From Delphinapterus leucas (Eukaryota > Chordata > Mammalia > Artiodactyla > Monodontidae): DNA of 64,000 nt. The position numbers and the translations under genes are program-made. The stretch's first letter is position 1, and every line of letters starts with the position of its first letter. Shown one piece after another: positions 34,606 through 47,560 of this stretch. The notes beneath the pieces were generated by a model that was not told the origin of the DNA, made no database searches, and saw only the letters and a program-made list of their open reading frames with translations. The stretch lies in contig NW_022097999.1 of the NCBI RefSeq assembly GCF_002288925.2, positions 13,800,654 to 13,864,653 of the forward strand. The letters are read 5' to 3'.

Positions 34606-35204
34606 GTGGTTGGCTGTACCTCAGTCTTGCTGTTTGGTTCTTAGCTCCAAATATAAGGCAGAAACCTTTGTATGGTGAGTGGCTTTTTGTAGGGGTGAAG
34701 CATGGAAATTTGGCAGACCTGGAGGGACAAAGTATATACACACCTGCAGTTTTAGGAGGCATTACCAGTGGCAAATGAGTTTTCAATGGACCCTAGCCAA
34801 AGCCATTCAGAATCATCAACAAAAATGGATTTGCAGAAAATTAAGATCCATTCTGCCCACTTCCTCCCACAAGAGCCTGAAAGCAGTAATATAAAACAGA
34901 AGCTGCTACAGAGAAGTGTTTTGATAGTCTGTTAATCTTCATCTCTTCCGCCTTATCTTGTTGTCTTCTCCACAATTCTGTAGGTTCCTGGTGGCCTCCA
35001 GTCACCCATCAACCCACACCAGGCCCCTTCTTCAGCAACACAAATTCTGAACCTGTACTTAAAGAGGTATAACTACATTTAAAGCTACTGCAACTTTACC
35101 GGTATATTTTTGGGGAAACACGCAAAAGTCTGGGGCGCTCCCCCTGCTGACTTTTTAGCAGACAACTCTAGCTCTGTATAGTAATAGCAGTCTGTAACAG
35201 AGAA

Positions 35205-35445
35205 GGAAATGAAGTTAATGACTGCCTACTATGGGCCAGGTACAGTCCAAAGTGCTTTCCCATACATTATGACAGCCGTATGAAGTAGATAGTGTGTTTC
35301 CATTCTGTAGGGAAGAAAGCTGAGGTTCAGAGAAGTTACATTACTTGTCCAATATAATGCAGTGAGAGGCAGACCTGGAACTTTAAACCAGGTCTGCCTG
35401 ACTCATAATAACTCTGTTCTGCCTTCTGTGCCATGTTTTGCCTGA
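35205..35445 (-). mobile_element. MIR SINE, antisense
   Basis: TGCCTACTATGGGCCAGGTA, AAGCTGAGGTTCAGAGAAGT and GACTCATAATAACTCTG follow antisense MIR order. Confidence 0.8.
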
Positions 35446-36322
35446 GTTCAAGTAGCGAGTATCTGCCGAAAGGTTCTTAAGCCTATAATATTTTTCTGCA
35501 TGCTTGAGACCTGAAATAAGTGAAATGAGAAGCCCTGGCATTTGACGTCTTCCTGGTAATTACTGGAAGAGAAACGCTGAGGGATAGGGACCTGGGTAGT
35601 GTAGGGTATTAGTTATCTGTTCTGTCTAATCTTTTTGACTTTCATCCTAATGAGCATCTGCTCCCAGCAGATGTGGTCCTGATGGATTTAATTTAGTATT
35701 TTGATTAAAATCAATGGGAAGTGTCAGGATTTTTTTGCTTCTAGCTACAGGTCATTGGGGCCTGGTTGAGTGTCATGGGCTTTGTGCCCAGTCATCCTAA
35801 TTTCTCTTAGGATTTGTTCTTTGAGCCATTAGTTTAGGAGTGTGTTTTTCAATTTTTACAAATTTCCTTCTGTTGTTGCTTTCTTATTTAATTTTACTGT
35901 GGTCTAAGAACATACTTTGTATGATTTCAGTTACTGTAAATTTATTGAAACTTGCTTTATGGCTTAGCATATGGTCTGTTCTGGAGAATGTTACCTGTGT
36001 GCATGGCAAGGTTGTATATTCTTTTGTTGCCGTGTGGAGGGTTCTTTAGGTGCCAGGGAGATCTACTTGGTTGATAATGTTATTCAAGTTTTGTATACCC
36101 TTGCTGATTTTCTGTCAGGTTGTTCTACCCATTATTAAGAATGGAGTATTGAAATTTCTAATATTATTCCTGAATTGTATATTTCTCCCTTCAGTTTTGT
36201 CAGTTTTTGCCTCATATATTTTGGGACTTTGTTGTTAAGTACCTATATATTTGTAATTGTTTTGCCTCCCTGATGAATCAACTTTTTCGTTATAAAATGT
36301 TCCTCTATCTCGTGTAATATTG

Positions 36323-36411
36323 TTTTTTTTTTTCCAGGTATAGATGATGGTACAATATTATATAAGTTTCAGGTGTACAACATAGTGATTCACAATTTTT
36401 AAAGGTTATAT
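36323..36411 (-). mobile_element. L1 3' end nested in older L1
   Basis: A T-run then ACAATATTATATAAGTTTCA and GTGTACAACATAGTGATTCA mark an L1 3' end. TCTCGTGTAATATTG (36308-36322) and TCTCTAGTAATATTG (36412-36426) flank it. Confidence 0.85.
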
Positions 36412-36739
36412 TCTCTAGTAATATTGTCTTTAAGTCTAGTTTTTCTTACATCAGTATAGCTACTCCAGCTCTTTTATGGATGTAGGTTGTGTAATATATC
36501 TTTTCCCATCCTTTTACTTTCAGCCTATTTTATATATCAGAATATAAAGTGTGTCTCCTATAGAAAGCATATAGTTGTTTTTTATCTAGTCTGAAAATCT
36601 CTGCTGTTTGATTAGATTGTTTAGTCCATTCACATTTAATGTTATTAATATAGTTAGATTTTTGCCTGCCATTTTGCTGTTTGTTTTCTGTATTTCTAAT
36701 GTCTTTTTTTATTACTGTTTCTCCTTTACTAACTTTTTC

Positions 36740-37095
36740 TTAAAATTAATTAATTTGTTTCTTTTTATTTTTGGCTGTGTTGGGTCTTTGTTGCTGTGCG
36801 TGAGCATTCTCTAGTTGCGGCAAGTGGGGGCTACTCTTTGTTGCAGTGCACGGGCTTCTCATTGCAGTGGCTTCTCTTGTCGAGGAGCACGGGCTCTAGG
36901 CGCACAGGCTTCAGTAGTTGTGGCATGTGGGCTCAGTAGTTGTGGTTTGCGGGCTCTTGAGCGCAGGCTCAGTAGTTGTGGCACACGGGCTTAGTTGCTC
37001 GTGTGGCATGTGGGATCTTCCCAGGCCAGGGCTCGAACCTGTGTCCCTTGCATTGGCAGGCAGATTCTTAACCACTGTGCCACCAGGGAAGCCCC
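36740..37095 (-). mobile_element. CHR SINE, long form, nested in L1
   Basis: Tail left, head GCCACCAGGGAAGCCCC. TACTAACTTTTT (36727-36738) and TACTGACTTCTT (37096-37107) flank it with two mismatches. Confidence 0.9.
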
Positions 37096-38469
37096 TACTG
37101 ACTTCTTTTGTATTAACTGGATAGCTTCTAATGTGCTATTTTAATTCCTTTCTTGATTTTAAACTGTACTTTATCAGGATCTACTTCAGACTTATAGAGA
37201 GTTGATTCTGGTAAGATACAGAAACTTTGTTCCATTATAGCTACATTGTCATACCCCTCCTTTGTGCTATTATTGCTATGTATATTATGTCTATATATTA
37301 CAAACCCAGTGATACAGTGTTACAATTTATTGCTTTATGTAATCTCATATCCCAGGCATCCTTCTGTTTGCCTGTTGTGAGTAAAATAGAGCTACCCCTT
37401 TTGCAAGAATTTACTTTTCTTTTTCTTGTTAACTTTATTTTTGGTTGTCTTTTGCCCCTCTCCTCTTTTTTAAAAACAGTGGTCCTCTTTCTTAGATATT
37501 CCCCACTTTTCTGGTATCTTAGGGAATTACTCTCAGGAGGCCTGTCTAATCTAGTTTGGCCAACTAGGTGGACATCTGGGTCCTCGGGCTTGCTGACATT
37601 TAAGAATTAGTCTAATTTCTCAATTTAATATCATAGTTGTTTAAGACAACAGATGGCTTAATTACTGTATATCAGATCTTCATTTGAGTTGGCAAATCTA
37701 GGAAAGATGAAAAGTAGTGAATACAGTTGAAGGCCATCGTGGTATACTTACATGAGTATGAACAGAAGTGAATGATAATTCTGGTGTTGGACCCTTTATC
37801 TCCTTGGCTGGACCCTTCTCCATGTTCTTTACCTCTCCGGTACCCAGTTGCCAGGCTAATAAAGTAAGTGGCACATTCCAACTCAACATCAATTAAGATA
37901 GCTGTTTATGAACCCCAGATTAATGGACAATTAGTGGTGGTGGTACTAGCTAGGGCCTCTTTAATAATTAACCCAATTACCTTTCATTCTGCTCCAGTGA
38001 TGAAAGTAAAGGCGATAAGGGGCTGGCTTGGTTGCCTGGGAAGCAGCTCCTTCCAGAGAACCCAGCTTTCATAGATGCCTTACACAGCATCCAGGGCCTT
38101 TTACTGATTTGGTTTCCACCAATCACTGGAGCATCCATGTTCTCTCTACCCCAGCCCTTTGCTGCATCTCCTTATTCCACTAGTGAGAAGTATGCTTGTC
38201 AAGAAGCTAGGTCCTGGTTTCTAAGCTGAATTATCTGTGCTTCTTCAGGCTTTTCTAGAGGAGAATATTGGGCCTTGTCAGCGAACTTTTCTGTTCCTTT
38301 TATAATGTGTGACTAAGTTTTTCTGTGCCTCCATCTCTGTCTACCCTAGGAAATTTCCTCTTGATCTCTCCCCACTGATGCTTAACACCTGTGCTCTTTC
38401 TGTACCGTCACTTTGAAATGTACATAGAACTTTCTAAATGCTTAGCATTTTCCAGAGCTCTTTGGGTCT

Positions 38470-38736
38470 TTTTTTTTTTTTTTGCTGTGTTGGGTCTTTG
38501 TTGTGGTGCTGTGGCTTCTCTTGTTGCGGAGCACGGGCTCTAGGTGTGCGCGCTTCAGTAGTCGTGGTGTGTGGGCTCAGTAGTTGTGGCTCACGGGCTC
38601 TAGAGAGCAGGCTCAGTAGTTGTGGCACACGGGCTTAGTTGCTCTGTGGCATGTGGGGTCTTCCCAGGCCAGGGCTCAAACCTGTGTCCCCTGCGTTGGC
38701 AGGTGGATTGTTAACCACTGCACTACCAGGGAAGTC
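38470..38736 (-). mobile_element. CHR SINE, long form, internally shortened
   Basis: Tail left, head ACTACCAGGGAAGTC. CTCTTTGGGTCT and CTCTTTAGGTCT flank it. It lacks the module block usually found after TTGGGTCTTTGTTG. Confidence 0.9.
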
Positions 38737-39084
38737 CTCTTTAGGTCTGTTAAAAGAATTTAATGGTTCTGCCCTTAAAGGAGTTTACTGTCTAGCCAGG
38801 TTGTAGCCTGAGTTTCTGTGTGTTTTTTGTTTTTGTTTTAGCCCTGCCTCTAAAAATTTAATAATTCCCCTGAGAATTTAACTGCCAATCCTAATAGATT
38901 AGCGTGTGTGTGTGTAACTCAAACCTGGGCTTGGACCAAGAATTTCTGGGTTTTGGTGCAGTTTGAAGTGACTCTGAATGTGCCCCCATTTGTGTTTTGC
39001 ACGCGTCTGTGAGCCTGAGTGGAGCTTGGGAAGGACAGCTGCCACTTGCAGTGTAGAGTTGGTTTGAGAGGCAGTAGAACAAAA

Positions 39085-39350
39085 TGTTCAAGAGTTTGGG
39101 CTCCAGAGCTAGACTATCTAAGTTCAGATATTCATGCTGCTACTTCCTAGCAGTGTAATCTTGGTTAATTTATTTTACCTTTTCTTGGGACTCAGTTTCT
39201 TCATCTGTAAAATGGGTGTAAGAATAGTATTTAGCTCGTAGAATTGTTTTGAGGATTAAATGAGCTAACATATATGAAGCACTTAGAATAGGATTTTTTT
39301 TTTGCACAAAGTAAGTGTTCAATAGATTTTAGCTATTATCATTATGATTT
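39085..39350 (+). mobile_element. MIR SINE, near full length
   Basis: TTTGGGCTCCAGAGCTAGAC, CAGTTTCTTCATCTGTAAAA and GTGTTCAATAGATTTTAGC follow MIR order. Confidence 0.88.
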
Positions 39351-39754
39351 TTATTGTAAATCTTGGGGGCCAGCATGAGTTAGAGCTGTGCTAGTCTCCT
39401 CAATGATTATAACCTTGCTGATCTCTCACTGTTCTTCTGTTTTCCTCAACAATGGTGCACTTCCTGGGTACCAAGCAGGGCTTTCTCCCCTTTGCTATGG
39501 TCAGAGAGTTGGAAAAACTGGGAGCTTGTGCTCTAAGGCACCAACAGATGGTAACCTGAAGGTCCCTGTGTTGATAGTTTGACATGCTAATGTGTCCATT
39601 GTTGCCTGTAGTCATGTCAACCAAGGGGGTTAGATTAGAGGAGTCAGAGTTTGCATTTGAGAAACCGTTTTCTGTCTCCCATCAGAACCTGCGCTCATGA
39701 AATAAGCATCTACTCTCCAGACTAAGTGCTTGCTCCTATGTAACCTTGGCAACA

Positions 39755-39940
39755 TGGGACTCTCAAAGTGGACCAATAACATCAGCATCATTTGGGAACT
39801 TGTTACAAATGAAAATTATTGATCCCTACCTCAGACCCACTGAAGCAGAAATTCTGGTTGTGGGCCTAGGAATTTGTTTTTAAAGAGTCTTCTAGGTGAT
39901 CCTGGTGCACTTGAAAAATTGAGAACCACTGCTCTAGATT
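39755..39940 (+). mobile_element. hAT-type MITE remnant
   Basis: ACTCTCAAAGTGGACCAATA, CATTTGGGAACTTGTTACAA and the end AAATTGAGAACCACTG match the family also seen at 1718. The right terminal repeat is well preserved. Confidence 0.75.
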
Positions 39941-40149
39941 AACTCATTAAAGCTAGGAACAGAGGCAGAGGGAAGAAATGGGAAGAGACGACTTGCCACA
40001 CATTAAGGAGTGTGCCTGCAGGAATCTAAGATTTGTTGGTCCTAGTGAGCTCCTGGCGTATAACTCTTCTTGATCTGGAGCTAAGAGTAGTGGGGGAAAA
40101 AATGAATGAATTTGTTATTACCTACAGAGTGCTCAGCTGGTATATAAGC

Positions 40150-40330
40150 CATTTTTACTCGATAAGCTTTTATTGAGCTTTTGTTGTTTATATGGTACAC
40201 TGTTAGGTATATGATAGTACCCAGATGAAAAAGACATGATCTCTGCTCTCCATAAGCTTACCGTCTACTGCGTAAGCCCATCGTGCTCAGAAATAGCTGT
40301 AGGACAGTGTGTATTGTGCTAAATGCTAAG
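40150..40330 (-). mobile_element. L2 3' end, antisense
   Basis: AAGCTTTTATTGAGCTTTTG, ATGAAAAAGACATGATCTCT and CCATAAGCTTACCGTCTACT match the antisense L2 end. Confidence 0.65.
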
Positions 40331-41044
40331 GTAGACGTATACACAGAAAACTGGCTATGAGAGCACAGAAACTGCCAGCATTTCTACAGCAGAAAATATG
40401 AGTCTATTAAGCTTTTATGCTGGGACAACAGGTTCTTGTCAGCTCTGCTAGGAGTTTTATTCCTAGGAGAAATTGACCTATAACTTTTCTTGTAACTTCT
40501 TAACCAATTTCCTATCTCTTCCCCTTCTTCCTCCTGAAAAAGAAAGGTTAGCATCAACATATCTGTATTGAGACCCCGCTGTTTACTTGTACTGTAAGTT
40601 CTCTGTACTCTGGGGCTTCCCTAGACCTAGAGTGATCTCAAAGTTTGTTGAGTCCTGTGGGTTGTGTACTTCTTAGAAATACTACTCATTTTGAAGGTGC
40701 CAGCTGAAGATGCCCTCTAGGGCTATAAGTACCCACTGTAATGCCAGGACCCTTTTACTTTTCTTAGGTTATGATTGGTATGTGCTTTGACATGTTTTGC
40801 AACCCCTCAAAACAACAATATAGAAATCTACAGAGGAGATGTGAGGAAAGAAAGAGCAAAATATAGGTCAAAGCCCATTTTTTCCAGTGGAGGCAATAGC
40901 CAATCTCCACTTTACTTAAGATTAGAGGTCTTATACATACTCTGGAAAGACTTGAAACAGTCTTCTTTGCTGTCCCATCTACTCCATCATTTTTTACCTA
41001 AGTGCTTGATATGAATGTTAACCCTCCACCTCCTTCTTTTTTTT

Positions 41045-41248
41045 TCTTTTTTTTTTGCGGTACGCGGGCCTCTCACTGTTGTGGCCTCTCCCGTTGCGGA
41101 GCACAAGCTCCGGATGCGCAGGCTCAGCGTCCGTGGCTCACGGGCCTAGCCGCTCCGCGGCATGTGGGATCTTTCCAGACCAGGGCACGAACCCGTGTCC
41201 CCTGCATCGGCAGGCGGACTCTCAACCACTGCGCCCCAGGGAAGCCCC
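41045..41248 (-). mobile_element. CHR SINE, short form
   Basis: T-run then GGTACGCGGGCCTCTCACTG; head GCGCCCCAGGGAAGCC with three bases missing. Perfect CCACCTCCTTCTTTT at 41026-41040 and 41249-41263 flanks it. Confidence 0.93.
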
Positions 41249-42439
41249 CCACCTCCTTCTTTTTTAAAACTCTGATCTCATATTAGCTTTTCTTCCTCTT
41301 TCTCAGACCATGTCCTTGGGCAGTCTCATTTATTCCAAACTGACTGGAAATGCCATGGGAGCTGACAGACAGCACCTCTCACCCTCTCTACCAAAGTAGA
41401 TCCAACCCGTGGGTGTTAATTTCTTTTCTTTAACACCTGCTGATCCACAAGGCCAGCTCTTCCCCAGGGTCCTTGTGGCACTCAGCTAGAAGCCAAGAGT
41501 AAGCACAGATATCTTGGTATATAAGCCATGAGGTGGAAAGAGGCACCTGCAGGTGGGTGACCAGGGACCTTTTGAAGTGTTGAAACTCTTTGTGGGGTGG
41601 TGGTGGTGTTTCTTTTGGCCAGGTGTTTAGTGTCACCCCAGAGCCAGAAAGTTATCCTGTAACTACATACGTCAGCCTGTAAAAACACTCTCTCCTATTA
41701 CAGGGGTACCATGATGAATCCCTGGGTTTATCATAAGCCCAGCCCACTGCAGCTGTGTGCCATGCAGAAGGGGCCCAGCTTCATTCCTACTGCCTTGAGC
41801 TGTGGAGTTGTATACTTTGGGACTGCTTGGCAAGCAAACTCATGATTTTTACTCTATGGCCCATGGCTGGTGAAGCACAAGCCAAAAAATATTCTTCTTA
41901 GAGAATTTCGTCCAGGCTACAAAGGAACAGAGGGAAAACTGGACAGGAGGTAAAAGGTGGAAGTTCCCAGTGGGAACAAGAGTCTTCAGGGTGGTTGGAT
42001 ATACTGTAGGCATGTGAGGAAAATATATCATTCATTTTCATGAATAAATCTGTCTAAAAAGGTGAATTTTCTCCAGAATCTGCCATATTGCCAGTGGCTG
42101 CTTTTGGTGGTATTTGCTCGTTTTTCCAACAGCAAGATTTCACAACAGAGGCTCTTTATTGTAATATCCCTGGACTAGTAACACAAATGAAAAGAATGAC
42201 ATGGAAATATCTAGTCCCTCCTGCTTATCGGAGAGTTTACCTAGGCAAATAGCTCGGAGACTGTGACAGTTTTATAGCAGCGTTTAAAATTTTCCAAAAC
42301 ACTGCCCCTTGTGCTGAATTGGCAAAAGGGTTGTGGACAGAAAGAATGCAGTAACTCAAGCTTAGATTTGACCATGAGCTGATGTTAGATCACATTTGCA
42401 AAATGTGGAGACTGTGGTGGAATACAGTGCTTCAAATGT

Positions 42440-42670
42440 GCTAAAAACAAAACAAAGACCCAGGAGCACTTACTATATGCCAAGTGGTGCTCTAAGCACT
42501 TCTCACATATTTCTTCACTTAATCTTCATAATATTCCAGTGATGTCCTGTTATTACTCATTTTTATAAATGAGGAAACCGAGGCATAAACAGATGAAGTA
42601 ATTTGCCCAAGACCACAGCTAGTGCTTGACAGAGTAGGAATCAGAACTCAAGCAATCTAGCTTTAGATTG
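42440..42670 (-). mobile_element. MIR SINE, antisense, near full length
   Basis: CACTTACTATATGCCAAGTG, TAAATGAGGAAACCGAGGCA and ATTTGCCCAAGACCACAGCT follow antisense MIR order. Confidence 0.88.
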
Positions 42671-43390
42671 GGACTTTTCAATTAGAACCGTCATGGGGTA
42701 TGGGTGATTCCATGTTGGTAGAAAAAGAGGCTGAAATGTAAACTCTGGCTTTACTTTAAGAAAACAAAAATAATTTGTTCAGCTACAAAACTGCTACTGG
42801 GGAGGGCGCTACAAATTCTCATATACTCTTGTTGCAGCTCCTTTCCACTAGAAAGAGCCCTGTAGAAGAACTACATTCCCAAACAAATGACTCCTGAAGA
42901 GGTAATTACACTGTTGCCATCCCATTGGGAAGAAGGCTGGGTTGGTGATTACATTCCAAAACAAAGCTGTTTGGGTATAATTGCACTGTGCTGTTCTTAC
43001 CAGTCTGGGGAAGGCAGGCCTCTGGTCTCTATCCACATTTATTTTTGAGATAGAATCCAAATAGCATTCAATTAATAGGCAAAGCCTAGGCATAGGGAAG
43101 TCAGCCAAAAGAGCCAAGATGACAGACATTAACTTGCTGTTGGCATTTTCCTTCCACTGAAGTTTTCCAGACCTTTAAGTATCAGCAAATTTGAGGGAGA
43201 GACCATTTGAGGAAATATATTTGGCTAATGAAGGGTTAGAGACCCCTGCTTAGACGCTGTGCCCCAAAGCCCTCATTGGTGTTTATACATGAAGAGGAAA
43301 TGGTTAGGTGGCAATGAAATTTCCCTCTCATCAGGAGTTTTTGCTCTATCAAAAGTTGGCCCTTCCTTAAAATCTTTCCCTAAAACTTCT

Positions 43391-43465
43391 GGTGTGTGTG
43401 TGTGCGTGTGTGTACATATATATTTATATTTATACGTATTTATATTTATACGTATTATATGTATT
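43391..43465. repeat. GT then TATTTATA/TACG microsatellite
   Basis: GTGTGTGTGTGTGCGTGTGT is followed by two copies of a TATTTATATTTATACG unit. Confidence 0.85.
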
Positions 43466-43737
43466 TTGTGTGTATAGCTTCTAGTTGTCCATCAAAAAGC
43501 CCCTCTCTGGTTCTGTTGAGATTATAAGGCTAACTTTTGTTAAATTTCAGCAATAATCTCTAGATCTGGACTGGAAGAAGAAATTAAACTAATTATTTTG
43601 TTTTATGATTCAGAGGACAGAAAACTGCCAGTGACCTCTTAGGCATGCTTGTTGAACTGGAGCAGAGAAAGGGGAAATATCTATGTTATCAGGTTGAGGG
43701 TTACACAGACCCTTCGGAAGTGGTGTAGCCTTGGCCG

Positions 43738-44560
43738 TTTTATCAGTTAGCTTTTGCTGCCTCACAAACCACCCCTAAATTTACTGGCTTTAAAAAAGTG
43801 TTTACTGTTCCTTAAAATTCTGTGGTTCCTGTGTGCAGTTCATCTGGTCTGAGCCAACTTGGCTGCTCTGTGTCAGTTGATGACTTGGCTGGGTATTGAT
43901 GGTCTTAGTTGGTGTAATAAGCAGGACATTGGACCGCTGAAGATCTCCACATACTAATCGCTGGAACCTGTGAATATGTTACTTTATTTGGCAAAAGAAA
44001 CTTTGCACATGTGATTAAGGTTACAGATTTTGAGATGGGGAGAAGATACTGAATTATCTGGGTGGACCCAGTCTAATCACATGAGCCCTTAAAAGTAGAA
44101 GAGAAAGGCAGACAGGTCAGTCCAAGAGATGCAGTGATAGAAGATGGGAATTGTTTGGCCCTCAGCTAACAGTCAGCAAGGGAAAAAGAACCTCAGTCTT
44201 GAAACTGCAAGGAACTGAATTCTGCCAAAAACATATGAGCAAGGAAATGGATCCTTCCCTAGAGCCTCCAGAAAATAACATAGTCCTGCCACCACCTTGA
44301 TGTTAGCCCCATGAGAGCCATGTTGGTCTTCTGACCTGCAGGAATGAAAGCTAGTAAATTTATGTTAAGCCACTAAGTTTGTGGTAATTCATAATTATAG
44401 CCGCAGAAAACTAATAAAGATGGCTTCACACATATCTGGCAGTTGACAGGCTGGTTGGCCTCAGCTGGATGACTTGTCTCTTTTCTCTTCACCAGTTTCT
44501 TCACACAGTGTCTCAGGCTTACAGAGAGAAACGAGCTGTCAGGCCCCAATACACAAGCAC
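43738..44560 (+). mobile_element. Ancient LTR-like repeat split by a MaLR LTR
   Basis: The left part (TTAGCTTTTGCTGCCTCACA, TCTGTGGTTCCTGTGTGCAG) and right part (GATGGCTTCACACATATCTG, GGCTGGTTGGCCTCAGCTGG) join into one mammalian repeat, the family also seen at 3064. The right limit is unclear. It is probably an old ERVL/MaLR-type LTR; the name is uncertain. Confidence 0.55.
43913..44418 (+). mobile_element. Solitary MaLR/ERVL-type LTR (about 506 bp)
   Basis: It starts TGTAATAAGCAGGACATTGG, contains TGGAACCTGTGAATATGTTA and AAGCCACTAAGTTTGTGGTA, and ends CTAATAAA where CTAATACA is usual. Flanks GTTGG (43908-43912) and GATGG (44419-44423) fit a 5 bp duplication with one change. No internal viral genes accompany it, so it is a long-decayed solo LTR. 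Confidence 0.75.
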
Positions 44561-45735
44561 TTTGCAAGTCTCTGCTGTCACTTTTGTTATTGTCCTGTCA
44601 GCTAACGTAAGCCACATGGTTAAGCCCAGAGTCAGAGAGGGTACTCTCTTTAAGGGCATGGATACAGGGGGGCTTAAATCATTAAAGGCCATTACTGTAA
44701 CATTCCTCCACAACGAAGTAGATTTTTGAGATCTGAGGTAACCTGGTAACTCATTCTAAACAAACTGCTTTTTAAAGTGTCCTTACATATACATGAAAGG
44801 AAAGTTTCAGCATACCAAGGGATACAGATGTACAGATTTTGAATTCCAGAGAAGCATCTTGGTCTAAATCATTATTTGGTTTATTCAGAGAGACATGAAT
44901 TTAGAAATTACATCCAAATGGATAGCTAGATCCTGGTTTTCTAGACATAGCATTTCAGAGAAACTGCCTTTTCTCTGTCTCTGTTTTCTGGGATGTAGCC
45001 CTCTATTTCTGTGTGCTGGAGGGTAAAAAGATGTGCAAAAGAGCTCTGTGGGTGGTTGGGCCCCTTGGGGCCACATGTATTTCTGTGTAGGAGTAAGACT
45101 GACAGAATTAACTGTGCGAGCACTTACTAAATTGGCTGTAAGTGAACCTGTACCCGTGGCATTATTTATAATCCCCAGCTCCTTTAACAGAAGCAAATTG
45201 GAAGAAAAGTTCCTAAGGCAAGGGATCTTTGTGTGCCCAGTCACTGTGGCACATTATGCGTTTTTATAGCAGTAGTTGGGAGAAGCTAGAATTCAGTTCT
45301 CCTCAAGCATAGGAGTTAGCTTTTGCTTGGCCTTATTGATGAGATTGGTTAAGAGCTATTTTATGGGCTCCAAATGTGAATGCATGGATTGGGCCTCAGG
45401 GCATATAGAGACAAATTTCATATCCACTAGTCATGCTTTTAGGACATCCTTGATGTTCAGAGCCATCTCCGTGATTGGTGGGATGCAAGCTCTGCTGTTG
45501 GTGAGCTCTGAATTTTGCACTGGGCAGTTGGGTTCAAAATAGGATGGCCTGTGTACAAGAAAGATGTATACTTATCATAGGAGATTTAAGCTGGCTTTCA
45601 CAAGAACTTCATCCAGCTCAGCAGGGCACCCAGTGGTTTAGTGTGTTTACTGAACATCTCTTTGCTCTGTCTCAAAGCTTAGCCAAGATTCATGAAATGA
45701 CTGTGAGGCATAAAGGGAGCTGCCACAGCTTGGAA

Positions 45736-45758
45736 TGTGTGTGTGTGTGTGTGTGTGG
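45736..45758. repeat. GT microsatellite
   Basis: About ten uninterrupted GT units. Confidence 0.9.
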
Positions 45759-46505
45759 CCATATTTTCTACTAGAAAGTGAAGAGAAGCTTAACCTGGCA
45801 TGGGGAACTGTAGATTCCACTCCCCAGAGGAGTTGGAGCAGTGGTATGCCTTGGGAAGGAAGAAGAGTGCTGAGAATGGAAGTGTAGAGACTGTTTAAAG
45901 AGGCAGAGACTGTCCCCAAATAAAACTACAGATTGTCTCTTATTCCCTTGATAAGAGGTTAGAGTGTGTAGTGATGGGATTCAGCCAGTATCCTTCCATT
46001 CCTCTGCCTTTGCTCTTTGGGTCCCCTACCTTTACCTTTATTTATCATGGGTCATTGAATTTGAACTCGATGTTCTTTTAGGCAAAATGAATACAGCTAA
46101 CATAAGACCTAATTGAGAGCTTATAAAAGTCACAAAGTGTTTCTTGGTCTCAATATTTTCATTGATTCTGCTGAAATGAGGTGACTGGGAGAAAGGGATA
46201 AAATGTTATATTGCTTACTAGGTAAACTAATTAAACCTGAACATATCAATACAAAGCTTGTGATAAGTTTTTTCAAATGCCCAGTTTCTCCACCCGCCAT
46301 GTTCCAGGTAGAGAGACTACAGCTTAAGAACACCTGCTCTAAAGAAGTTTCCAGCTATTCTAATCTTTGTCTTACCAAGGAAGAATTTTAAGGTCCTATG
46401 GGGTAAAAGCAGCCAGCACCAAGGGTGAGCTTGGGAATTCTTAGATACCTCTCTGGCACCATGATGCAACCCAAGCTACCCTTAAAAATAACACCATCTA
46501 AGTGA

Positions 46506-47048
46506 TGTGGCACATATATACAATGGAATATTATTACTCAGCCATAAAAAGAAACGAAATTGAGTTATTTGTAGTGAGGTGGTTGGACCTAGAGACTGTC
46601 ATAGAGAGTGAAGTAAGTCAGAAAGAGAAAAACAAATACCGTATGCTAACACATATATATGGAATCTAAAAAAAAAAAAAGGTTCTGAAGAACCTAGGGG
46701 CAGGACAGGAATAACGATGCAGATGTAGAGAATGGACATGAGGACACGGGGAGGGGGAAGGGTAAGCTGGGACAAAGTGAGAGAGTGTCATGGACATATA
46801 TATACTACCAAATGTAAAATAGATAGCTAGTAGGAAGCAGCCTCATAGCACAGGGAGGTCAGCTTGGTGCTTTGTGTCCACCTAGAGGGGTGGGAGGGAG
46901 AAGCAAGAGGGAGGGGTTATGGGGATATATGTATACGTATAGCTGATTCACTTTTGTTATACAGCAGAAACTAACACACCAAACTAACACACCATTGTAA
47001 AGCAATTACACTCCAATAAAGATATTTAAAAAAAAGAAAAAAATAATA
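46506..47048 (+). mobile_element. L1 3' end, sense orientation
   Basis: It opens within the end of ORF2 (CAATGGAATATTATTACTCA), continues through the 3' untranslated region (GGGAGGTCAGCTTGGTGCTT) and ends CACTCCAATAAAGATATTTA plus A-rich tail. ACACCATCTAAGTGA (46491-46505) and ATACCATCTAAGTGA (47049-47063) flank it. CTAACACACCAAACTAACAC at 46972 is a small internal duplication. Confidence 0.93.
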
Positions 47049-47560
47049 ATACCATCTAAGTGAAAACAGTGAGCTTGCTCTGCTGGCAGCTTCAGGACCT
47101 AACCTGTCCCCACCCCACCTATTGAACTGCCAGCCCTAAGACTCATTTATAGAATTTCTCGAGCTGCCACTGGGTGGAAGTACCAGAGGAATTGGACATA
47201 GAATTTGGAGGTTATAGTGGTGAAGGAAAGGCTGACTGGTGGTTTATGTCCTTCAGCTTCATGTTTACTTTTTGTCCCATTCTACCATTATTTCCAGGTA
47301 CACTGTGTTTTAGTTTTGGTTAGTGTGGACTTATTGTTAGTCTTTGTTCTCAGGCATGAAGTGGAGTTGCTTACCTTTTCCTTTGTGTTATTAGTGTCTC
47401 TCCTACGTGGGACACTACGTGCTATGTGCTAATGCACTACAGAGAGAGACAGTGTTCTTTTCTGGCACCTGAAGAAAAATTGTTAGAGTTTAGAAATCTT
47501 GAAAAAAAATAATCATAGTCTTGGTATCTGGGGATCTCCTTTATTTAAAGATGCCTGCTG

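Larger units (their letters stand above)
35795..37600 (-). mobile_element. Old L1 (L1M-type) 5' ORF2 region, antisense, interrupted twice
   Basis: GCATATGGTCTGTTCTGGAG, TTGCTGATTTTCTGTCAGGT and AAGCATATAGTTGTTTTTTA are hallmark antisense L1 text. It is split by a younger L1 end (36323-36411) and a CHR SINE (36740-37095). The right end after about 37350 is uncertain. No intact reading frame remains. Confidence 0.8.

Noticed and set aside
43391..43465. Repetitive TATTTATA units considered as a regulatory array
   Set aside because: It is an ordinary microsatellite with no adjoining conserved element.
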